NCBI RefSeq assembly: GCF_026262505.1
Contig: NC_067207.1
Span: forward strand, 12,926,082-12,990,081
Direction: 5' to 3'
Source of the DNA: Trichomonas vaginalis G3
Lineage: Eukaryota > Parabasalia > Trichomonadida > Trichomonadidae
DNA length: 64,000 nucleotides
Shown here: positions 58,047-64,000 of the stretch, piece after piece
How positions within the stretch are numbered: position 1 is the first letter of the stretch
Layout: the number at the start of each line of letters is the position of its first letter
Translations under genes and position numbers: made by a program
The notes under the pieces: generated by a model
The model's input: only the letters and a program-made list of their open reading frames with translations
Told to the model about the DNA's origin: nothing
Databases searched by the model: none

Positions 58047-59282
58047 ATGTACAGAATAGATGTTTCAGATTTTTATGACTTCCAAGCATTCAGAAATATG
58101 TGTCCATTTAGAGACTATAACAAAGCAGTCGAGAATTTGAAACGTTTAGTCATTTATGTTGACTCTGCCCCAGAATGTTATGTCATGAAAGAATGGGATG
58201 TTGTCTTTAACAAACCAAGAGCAACAATAGTGTCTGAACAAGAATGTAGACAGAAACTTAAGAAAATAAAAGTTGTACAAGTTGGAATGAAGATGTTAGA
58301 TGCTTGGGATATCTTATTGTCAAAGTTAGAAGATTTTTCAGTTCGAGGTATAAAGTTCTATACACCTTCTCCAAACTTCTATTCTATCTTCACTGGATAT
58401 AAATATGAACAAGTAGAATGGAAACACAGTATTATAGAAGCTTGGTTAGACCATGTCAAAGAAATTATATGCAATGGAAACGAAAAGGTTTATGAGTATA
58501 TCTTATGTTGGTTTGCAAACATCTTACAACATCCAAGTGCTAAAAATGAAACTGCTCTCATTATAATTGGAAAACAAGGAACAGGTAAGAACACATTCTT
58601 TACAGATATCTTATGCAAACTGTTAGAAGGTTATTCGAATCCGAATATGACAAACTTAGAAAACATCTGTGGCAAGTTTAACTCCTCAATAGAGAATATG
58701 AAACTTATAGTTTGCAATGAACTTCAAAGTATAGATACAACAAAAGTTTTGAACTCAGATGCTTTGAAGAGTCTTATAACAGACAAAGTTGGAGTTGTTG
58801 AAAGAAAGTATAAAGACCAAAGAGTTTGTGAAAATGTTGCAAACTTCATTATGGTTTCAAACAATGCTGTTCCGATGAAGTTAGAAAGTTCTGACAGAAG
58901 ATATGTAGTTGTCAGAACGTCAGATTCTCATATGCAAGATACAGAATATTTTGACGACTTAGCAGAAACTTTGACATCTGACTTTTACAACCACTTGTTC
59001 TCATATTTCATGACATTAGATATTTCTAAGTTCAATCCAAGACAAATTCCACATACCGAAGAGAGACAAACATTGTTAGAAGCAAACAAGAGTGTATATG
59101 AACTGTTCATAGATGAAACTGACTTTGTGTCATTAGATGAAAGGTCTTTATATGATGAATATAAACAATATTGTCAAGAATATGGTTATATGGCAGCTTC
59201 TAAACGTACATTCTTGGCAAATGTCAAAAGTCTTTTAGATGTTCAGAATGGTGTATATACAAAGAAAAATTTTTCTGAGTAA
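58047..59282 (+). CDS. Superfamily 3 helicase of element 2
   Basis: 411 residues. Walker A GKQGTGKNT (175-183), Walker B-like MKLIVCNEL (219-226), motif C MVSNN (269-273) and a downstream DRR (283-285) are all present, the order of viral SF3 (D5/NS3-like) helicases. A flanking helical domain is found on each side; no primase domain is attached. Its role is unwinding the element genome in replication. It follows the structural genes by 2 bp, so structural and replication genes are co-directional here. Confidence 0.9.
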   Translation: MYRIDVSDFYDFQAFRNMCPFRDYNKAVENLKRLVIYVDSAPECYVMKEWDVVFNKPRATIVSEQECRQKLKKIKVVQVGMKMLDAWDILLSKLEDFSVRGIKFYTPSPNFYSIFTGYKYEQVEWKHSIIEAWLDHVKEIICNGNEKVYEYILCWFANILQHPSAKNETALIIIGKQGTGKNTFFTDILCKLLEGYSNPNMTNLENICGKFNSSIENMKLIVCNELQSIDTTKVLNSDALKSLITDKVGVVERKYKDQRVCENVANFIMVSNNAVPMKLESSDRRYVVVRTSDSHMQDTEYFDDLAETLTSDFYNHLFSYFMTLDISKFNPRQIPHTEERQTLLEANKSVYELFIDETDFVSLDERSLYDEYKQYCQEYGYMAASKRTFLANVKSLLDVQNGVYTKKNFSE

Positions 59283-59317
59283 ATTTAAAAAAAATATTTT
59301 TTTATCCGATAGAAAAG

Positions 59318-59737
59318 ATGACAAAATTCATCTCAGTAAACAAGTACATGTCAGGACTTAAAGAAGAACTAGACCCATTCACATATTTGAATGTTTACTT
59401 CTACCATTTTGAAAAGTCTTCATTCAGCAAAGTTTGGAACATCGAACCAGTTAAGTTTGCTATTGTGACTAAAAATGGTGCGAAATTTGAAGACTTAGAC
59501 ATAGAAGGTTTGTTAACAGTCAAAGAAAGTTTTGACAGAAGGTTCTCAAACCTTAAAGAAGGCAAAGCATACAAACTTGTTATACCTTATGAACCAAAGA
59601 AGACAGACGACTATGAATATTATGAGTCTAAAGTTGTAGAAGTTCAAGGTAAATTGGGTAAAAAGATTTTAGAGTCTAAGCCAGTGTTTACTCCTAAAGA
59701 GGAAGAGAACATTGACATTGACCCAGAAATGTTCTAA
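59318..59737 (+). CDS. Small unknown protein after the helicase
   Basis: 139 residues of alpha/beta composition (FDRRFSNLKEGKAYKLVIPY, EVQGKLGKKILESKPVFTPK) ending in an acidic tail (EEENIDIDPEMF). An acidic end and a compact fold are typical of single-strand DNA-binding proteins, and the place after a helicase would suit that; no OB-fold signature was confirmed. Preceded by TTTTTTTATCCGAT. Confidence 0.5.
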   Translation: MTKFISVNKYMSGLKEELDPFTYLNVYFYHFEKSSFSKVWNIEPVKFAIVTKNGAKFEDLDIEGLLTVKESFDRRFSNLKEGKAYKLVIPYEPKKTDDYEYYESKVVEVQGKLGKKILESKPVFTPKEEENIDIDPEMF

Positions 59738-59756
59738 AAATAAAATTTTATTTTTA

Positions 59757-60125
59757 CATGTCAAATTTCTTTTTCTCTGGAACTGGTTCAGGTTCTTTCT
59801 TCTCTTCTTCTACTTTCTTTTCTTTCTTTTCTCTCTTCTTCTTTTCTGGTGGAGTTATGTCAAATTTTGCGCAACCATATTTATGTAAAAGTTCTTTGTC
59901 CTTTAATAGCTCATCTATTCTGTTTTCTATTTCATCTTCAAGAACAGCGCATGTGTCTTCTTTGCATTCTAAGAACTTTTGTTGGACTTCATCTTTCCAA
60001 TGGCGTCATCTCTGTCAACAAGTCTGTCATTGACAAATTTTAAGACTGCTCTGCTTAATGTTTTATGGTTCTTGTCATATTCCCAGAAACAGAACTTTAG
60101 AACAAATTCCCTTTCTTGTTTACAC
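59757..60125 (-). pseudogene. Lys/Glu/Pro-rich protein region on the minus strand (interrupted)
   Basis: Minus-strand coding-like sequence with FWEYDKNHKTLSRAVLKFVND and, toward the end, ECKEDTCAVLEDEIENRIDE and a KKKREKKEKKVEEEKKEPEP tail. The plus-strand Ser/Phe-rich frames over this stretch are its complements. It is interrupted about once. Unknown function. Confidence 0.45.
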
Positions 60126-60311
60126 TATGTAAGATTTTATGGTCGACAGATTTTTGCTGTCGAAAAGCTTGTCTCGAATATAGATAGCGAAATCGCTAGA
60201 CATTTTCTAAAAGATAAAATTTTTAATTTTTCTAAAAATATGTTAGAAAAAAAGTTTGCTGACATTGACAAGAAATTTGAGAATGTTTTAAACAAGAACA
60301 AGAGGAAGTTA

Positions 60312-61112
60312 AAATGCTCAGATAAAGCCTATACATGACAAGTTCTTATTTGCTCAGAATGGTATAACAGGTCTAATTGCACCACCTGGGTCTGGTAAGA
60401 CTTTCACTTATCTTAAAATGGCTGCACAACAACAAGAACTAGATGAGAAGAACCCATTCTATGAGTTAGTTGTTATTTGTAGTACTTCTGGTCAATTTGA
60501 CCAAACCGTCAATTCGTTCAAAGATATTATAAAGAAGTCTAAGTTAGTATGTATAAAGGATACTGAGTTGTTAGATTGGATAAAGAAGTACCAAAGAAGG
60601 TTTTGAAGTACAATGCTATAAATGAGTATATAAATTCTAAGTTTAAAGACCCAAATGAGGAAATGCAGAGAATATTAGAGAAGAAACACTTCAGAAACAA
60701 ACAGAAAGAGATAGAATACATTTCGAAGAAATTGCAATCTTACGATTGGAAGACTTACCCTCATAGATGTCTTCTTATCTTAGATGACTTTGCTTCTCAT
60801 CCTTTGTTAAAGAACAGAGAACAAGACATGTGTCGAATTCTTAAGAAGCTCAGACACTTTAACATCTCAGTTGTCATTTGTGTACAGAAAGCAAAGAGTT
60901 TAAGTAACGATGTTAAAAGAATACTTACTGACATAATACTTTTCCCCGGATTGTCCGAAGACGATTTCATGGAACTTATGAAAGAGTCCATGGCAGGTAA
61001 GTTTGACAGACATGAACTATGGGAGAAGTACAAAGTCATACAAGACCCTCATACTTCTTTCAGAATTCATATCTACGCAAACAAAGTTCAAATTGTAAAA
61101 AGTCAAGCTTGA
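60312..61112 (+). pseudogene. Packaging ATPase region of element 2 (interrupted)
   Basis: Walker A GLIAPPGSGKT lies near the start and Walker B HRCLLILDDFASHPLL in the middle, followed by KKLRHFNISVVICVQKAKSL and RILTDIILFPGLSEDDFMEL. This matches the element 1 ATPase (25597-26484) from Walker B onward, so both belong to the FtsK/HerA A32-like family. The coding is interrupted about twice. A 32-residue frame (MLEKKFADIDKKFENVLNKN at 60240-60338) overlaps its start and may be a separate short gene. Confidence 0.8.
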
Positions 61113-61150
61113 AAAATCTAAGTGTTTAGTCTTAGTAAGATGGTAGCTTC

Positions 61151-61306
61151 TTAAAGCAAATTGCTGAGTTTTATGTACGTGAAGAGAAGTACAATGAATT
61201 CAATTACGAGTACAATTGCAATGACAACTAAGGCAACTATTTTTGTCTTTTGCCAGCAAGGGTACTTCTTCTCTTCCAATGGTTCGGCAGAACTATACTC
61301 ACTCAT
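61151..61306 (-). CDS. Small single-pass membrane protein
   Basis: 51 residues: a polar N terminus MSEYSSAEPLEEKKYPCWQK, a hydrophobic helix IVALVVIAIVLVIEFIVLLF (23-42) and a short end. The composition is clear-cut for a type II or tail-anchored membrane protein. Small membrane proteins of this kind are common in tailless dsDNA viruses. It is divergent from the gene at 61350. Confidence 0.6.
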   Translation of the reverse strand: MSEYSSAEPLEEKKYPCWQKTKIVALVVIAIVLVIEFIVLLFTYIKLSNLL

Positions 61307-61349
61307 GAGAAATGCCAAAACGGTTTAACAGAAAAAGTGTCATTTTTTC

Positions 61350-61538
61350 ATGTCCGAAGACTCGAAGGTGCAACACTTCCAAAATACCGACGAACTCAGA
61401 AGAGCAGCATGGCAATATGTTCTTGACAACTTCTTTGAGTTCTCCAGGTACACCTTGGAAAATGCTGAAGAACTCCGACACAGAGAATTTGGAGAAATTG
61501 CGCTCCAATACTACCTTGACAAACAAAGGGTAAAATAA
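61350..61538 (+). CDS. Small helical protein
   Basis: 62 residues (MSEDSKVQHFQNTDELRRAA onward), helical and aromatic. Its start is preceded by AAAAGTGTCATTTTTTC, which contains a host-type initiator TCATT 6-9 nt before ATG; the next gene (61575) has the related AAAAAGTGACATTTTTA. Confidence 0.5.
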   Translation: MSEDSKVQHFQNTDELRRAAWQYVLDNFFEFSRYTLENAEELRHREFGEIALQYYLDKQRVK

Positions 61539-61574
61539 GACTAAAAACTTAACGTTTAAAAAGTGACATTTTTA

Positions 61575-61775
61575 ATGAGCTCCGAGTCACCGAGAAAACT
61601 TGGTCAGATGTTAGCAGCTTACTTCCCTGAGGAGGATGGAAGCGTTACATACGTAAGGTTCAAAAACAACGAACCTGGAATTGCGTACCAAATTCGCAAT
61701 TACATGACCATGGAAGAGTACGAAAGGTTTCTACAAGAGAAACCAGCTCTAAACAACTCAGAAAAGAAAGAGTAA
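61575..61775 (+). CDS. Small acidic protein
   Basis: 66 residues from ATG 61575 (MSSESPRKLGQMLAAYFPEE). The centre has a strand pattern VTYVRFKNNEPGIAYQIRNY. Not recognised. It begins with MS(S)E like several genes in this stretch (61306, 61350, 63891). It is convergent with the Pro/Gln-rich gene. Confidence 0.5.
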   Translation: MSSESPRKLGQMLAAYFPEEDGSVTYVRFKNNEPGIAYQIRNYMTMEEYERFLQEKPALNNSEKKE

Positions 61776-61803
61776 AAAGTTTAATTCGTAATTGTTTATT
61801 TTT

Positions 61804-62391
61804 TTACTTGTAAGGGCAAGCTGCAAGAATGAAGTCGACTATCTCAGTCTTTGTCTTGACCAGTTGGACTGCTCTTGTAAGCACGTCTGTTTTGCGGTCT
61901 CCAGCTGGTGTTTGACCTTCGTAATTGCGCATGTTCTTGAGAGCTCCAGCTGTAAATGGCTGTAAGATGAAGAGTCTCTCAGACTGCTTAAGGTAGTCAT
62001 CACGGTCACGAACCGAATCTGTGGTACGAGTAGAATTGGTCGACCTTAGGGAAGAGACTGAAAGCCTGTCATCTTCCATAGGGGCTGTGGCATAATCTTT
62101 GCGTAAACGGTTCAGACCTTCTTCGAACTCTTGGTCTCTCTTCGATTGGGATTGAGATTGGAATTGCTGGGGTGGAGCTTGCTGGAACAACCAAGGGTTG
62201 GGGAAGTAAGGCATAGGCTGAGGAGGGTAGTTCGGGAAGCCTTGTGGTGGGTAGTAACCTTGAGGTGGAAATTGGTAGTAATTTGGTGGAGGTACTTGCT
62301 GGAACTGAGGTTGCTGAGGAGACTGTTGTGGTTCTGCAGCTTTCGGTTCTTCTGGCTTTGGAAGGCATTCAGGAAGAGGAACGTCAGTCAT
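61804..62391 (-). CDS. Pro/Gln-rich protein with a helical C-terminal domain
   Basis: 195 residues. The first 90 are Pro/Gln/Tyr-rich (PQQPQFQQVPPPNYYQFPPQ, YPPQGFPNYPPQPMPYFPNP); then a charged helical segment (DQEFEEGLNRLRKDYATAPM), a Ser/Thr-rich linker, and a compact C-terminal domain (FILQPFTAGALKNMRNYEGQ, TRAVQLVKTKTEIVDFIL). Disordered Pro/Gln tails of this type occur in virion assembly and RNA-binding proteins; no role can be assigned. It is transcribed away from the 22-bp repeat array. Confidence 0.6.
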   Translation of the reverse strand: MTDVPLPECLPKPEEPKAAEPQQSPQQPQFQQVPPPNYYQFPPQGYYPPQGFPNYPPQPMPYFPNPWLFQQAPPQQFQSQSQSKRDQEFEEGLNRLRKDYATAPMEDDRLSVSSLRSTNSTRTTDSVRDRDDYLKQSERLFILQPFTAGALKNMRNYEGQTPAGDRKTDVLTRAVQLVKTKTEIVDFILAACPYK

Positions 62392-62399
62392 CCGTTTGT

Positions 62400-62620
62400 G
62401 TCCTGTCGGAAGGAAAAATTTTTCCTGTCGGAAGGAAAAACTTTTTCTGTCGGAAGGAAAAACTTTTTCTGTCGGAAGGAAAATTTTTTCTAAAGTTCGA
62501 CCAAAAAGTTCTCAATTTTCGAAAATTTGAATGGTTTACGGACGGACAACTGGAAGAGTTCTTCCTGTCGGAAGGAAAAATTTTTCCCTTTGTCGGGAAA
62601 ATATTTTCCTGTCGGATGGA
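62400..62620. promoter_or_regulatory. Array of 22-bp dyad repeats in a divergent intergenic region
   Basis: TGTCGG occurs at 62404, 62426, 62448 and 62470, so four units at an exact 22-bp period, then again at 62566, 62591 and 62610. Each full unit is a dyad: TTTTTCC, 8 nt (TGTCGGAA), GGAAAAA. The array lies between a minus-strand gene ending its 5' side at 62391 and a plus-strand gene starting at 62616. It looks like a set of protein-binding operators or origin iterons rather than a structural repeat. Confidence 0.75.
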
Positions 62621-62990
62621 AGAACTTGGAATGCAAGAAAGACTTGACGAGGCAATTTACCTAATTGAAATTAACGACTGCGTAAAAGACTACTTGCGCA
62701 AGGTAATGAAGCCCAAGGTCAAGTTCACCACTATTTCTGGAAGGTCTACACTTCAGCTCGAGACTTCGACTGGAATTCCAATTCAAATACCAGACGGGAC
62801 AGCCTACGATGGCATAAAGGACGCCAAAAGAGAAGCTCTTGTTAAGTTCCTAAACAAACGTCCTTGGATAAAAATACCAAACAAGGAGAACCCCCTACCC
62901 CATATGAAATTGGCAATTCAGTCTCTCCTTCACTTCTCTGGTCAGCCGTTCTACATAACCTGTGAAGGCGACATTCAGCCAGTTCAGTAA
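62616..62990 (+). CDS. Unknown 124-residue protein
   Basis: Starts MEELGMQERLDEAIYLIEIN just after the last repeat of the dyad array; the open frame extends further upstream only through the repeats. The fold appears alpha/beta (KFTTISGRSTLQLETSTGIP, AYDGIKDAKREALVKFLNKR). No family recognised. Probably regulated by the array. Confidence 0.6.
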   Translation: MEELGMQERLDEAIYLIEINDCVKDYLRKVMKPKVKFTTISGRSTLQLETSTGIPIQIPDGTAYDGIKDAKREALVKFLNKRPWIKIPNKENPLPHMKLAIQSLLHFSGQPFYITCEGDIQPVQ

Positions 62991-63047
62991 ACATCTCATT
63001 TTAACTCACTTTTTTTATGTTTTTACTCACACTCGTACTCACCAAGT

Positions 63048-63194
63048 ATGAGTACAACTATTTCAACTGTGAACCTTGTAGTGACCGGTCTTCCTGCAAA
63101 TGCAAGTTCGGTCAATACACAGTTTATGGTGGCAAGAATTGAAATTCCAGACCCAACTCCAACAAGAACTCTCAAGTTACCAAGACTCGTGTGA
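63048..63194 (+). CDS. Small ORF, possibly the first part of a longer gene
   Basis: 48 residues (MSTTISTVNLVVTGLPANAS onward), beta-rich. Coding-like basic sequence continues to about 63250, so the region may be one interrupted gene. Unrecognised. Confidence 0.4.
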   Translation: MSTTISTVNLVVTGLPANASSVNTQFMVARIEIPDPTPTRTLKLPRLV

Positions 63195-63273
63195 AGAAGA
63201 AGCCTTCTGGTAAGTTTCTTATAGCCATATACATGGCATGTTTAGAGTAAAAACATTTTTTTTCATTTTTTGA

Positions 63274-63858
63274 ATGAAGCAAGTTAAATTCGTCCCACAC
63301 CAAACTCAATGGACCGATGAAGAGTTTCAAGCTATGGTTGAAGGTGTTGAGAACGACATAGACGGCGAACTTGAAGGAGCTCAAACCACAATTGCAACCA
63401 AAATTGCACAAGTCAAAGAAGAGATAGCTCCACTTAAAGCTACCAAAGCTACTCTTGACCTCACGGATACTTACCGTTTAGATGTCAAGAGAGGAATAAG
63501 ACAATTAAAATTAAAACTCGTAAATTACGAAGCTATACTCCAGAAGTTAGCAGAAATGAGAAGACTTTACCAGAGCTACTTACATGTAAGGGACTTACCT
63601 TCAAGCAGTCCGACCAAAGATGAATTTTCTGACATTGTCCCAATTTTGTCCGAAAGTCAGCTCAGATGTTTTGAACTGCTCCCAACATATCCAGAATATG
63701 AACGTTTGCCTGAACTCTTCCGCAATCTCAAAAAACGTTTTTTGGTTCTCATGTTCGAAACTTTTATCGGAAGAGACAACAAACGTTCAGAAGAAGAACA
63801 AGATATTATTTTAAACTTGTTGTATGACATAACTGTCATAACAAGCTTTTTGAAGTAA
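63274..63858 (+). CDS. Coiled-coil protein
   Basis: 194 residues: acidic N terminus (TDEEFQAMVEGVENDIDGEL), a long coiled coil (about 40-100: TIATKIAQVKEEIAPLKATK, LKLKLVNYEAILQKLAEMRR) and a helical C-terminal domain with FRNLKKRFLVLMFETFIGRD. It is preceded by TTCATTTTTTGAATG, a host-like initiator TCATT 8 nt before the ATG. Function unknown. Confidence 0.6.
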   Translation: MKQVKFVPHQTQWTDEEFQAMVEGVENDIDGELEGAQTTIATKIAQVKEEIAPLKATKATLDLTDTYRLDVKRGIRQLKLKLVNYEAILQKLAEMRRLYQSYLHVRDLPSSSPTKDEFSDIVPILSESQLRCFELLPTYPEYERLPELFRNLKKRFLVLMFETFIGRDNKRSEEEQDIILNLLYDITVITSFLK

Positions 63859-63890
63859 AACCGCCATTCTCAAACCACTTCATTGTTTCG

Positions 63891-64000
63891 ATGTCCGAAC
63901 AAGCACCGAAGCCAAACACAATGGCAGATGTCCTTTCAAGGTTGCCAGACAAGCGCCCAGTTCAAATTCAAATTGCCCAATTGAAAGCTCATCTGACAAA
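63891..64000 (+). CDS. Partial gene at the right edge
   Basis: Starts MSEQAPKPNTMADVLSRLPD and runs off the window after 36 codons. Preceded by ACTTCATTGTTTCG, with TCATT 8 nt before ATG, again host-like. Not recognisable from this fragment. Confidence 0.5.
   Translation, partial: MSEQAPKPNTMADVLSRLPDKRPVQIQIAQLKAHLT

Larger units (their letters stand above)
48300..64000. mobile_element. Polinton-like virus element 2 (right end off window), fossil
   Basis: A second capsid-bearing element, distinct from element 1. Recognised parts are a coiled-coil protein, double-jelly-roll capsid protein, CCG-motif protein, beta-rich structural protein, superfamily 3 helicase and packaging ATPase. No integrase or polymerase B lies in the part visible. 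The left boundary is between about 48150 and 48564. An assembly gap with duplicated flanks disturbs the middle. Outside that duplicated part there are several interruptions; many small genes remain open. The share of genes belonging to this element beyond 61.1 kb is less sure. Confidence 0.75.

Noticed and set aside
59758-60338. Three plus-strand Ser/Phe/Leu-rich frames
   Set aside because: They complement a Lys/Glu-rich minus-strand gene region, whose composition is far more protein-like.
62400-62493. CRISPR-like or simple tandem repeat
   Set aside because: The 22-bp units are contiguous with no spacers, and each has internal dyad symmetry; a protein-binding array fits better.
62131-62493. 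120-codon plus-strand frame overlapping the Pro/Gln-rich gene and the dyad array
   Set aside because: It is the complement of the Pro/Gln-rich gene and then a translation of the repeats; no start signal.

Overview
The window looks like nuclear DNA of a trichomonad, most likely Trichomonas vaginalis. It is AT-rich, and its cellular genes are intronless and compact. Two of them carry the trichomonad initiator (TCA+1Y(T/A)) a few bases before the ATG. The DNA between genes is crowded with Mutator-like and Polinton (Maverick) elements, as in T. vaginalis. No name or accession was available, so the species call rests on these features.

Bases 1-23389 are mostly cellular. They hold a TKL-like protein kinase with a helical-repeat tail (runs off the left edge), a nested pair of Mutator-like DNA transposons, a seven-TM GOST/LUSTR protein, a long ankyrin-repeat gene split by one frameshift, an inositol monophosphatase, a 1413-residue helical and proline-rich protein, a frameshifted unknown gene, a tRNA-Arg-like sequence, an unknown helical protein, a surface-protein pseudogene ending in Thr-Pro repeats, and an AAAP amino-acid transporter.

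Bases 23390-45249 are an almost whole Polinton (element 1, 21.9 kb). It has inverted repeats of about 190 bp and a CCTTT direct repeat on each side. It encodes a packaging ATPase, a collagen-bearing phage-type tail fibre, an RVE integrase with a chromo-like tail, three KilA-N-type regulators, protein-primed DNA polymerase B, an HNH endonuclease, a double-jelly-roll capsid protein and several small proteins. About half a dozen reading frames look interrupted, so it is treated as a fossil.

Bases 45255-48300 carry no convincing gene. They hold an array of diverged hairpins, short inverted repeats, a roughly 750-bp GAGGA-type minisatellite, a poly-A run and two GC-rich hairpins.

From about 48.3 kb to the right edge lies a second virus-like element of a different lineage (element 2). 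It has a coiled-coil protein, a capsid protein, a CCG-motif protein, a superfamily 3 helicase, a packaging ATPase and many small genes. A run of 100 Ns at 53105-53204 is flanked by two near-identical 2.4-2.5 kb blocks. The left block is much more damaged and ends in an inverted fragment, which points to an assembly artefact. The last 2.7 kb (61.1-64 kb) has a different style: small genes, some with host-like TCATTT starts, and a divergent intergenic region with seven TGTCGG sites, four of them in a perfect 22-bp array.

The two elements share a core of capsid protein, packaging ATPase, CCG-motif protein and a beta-rich structural protein. In view they differ in replication genes: polymerase B in element 1, SF3 helicase in element 2. 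Coordinates were counted by hand from the printed sequence and all similarity calls are by eye.
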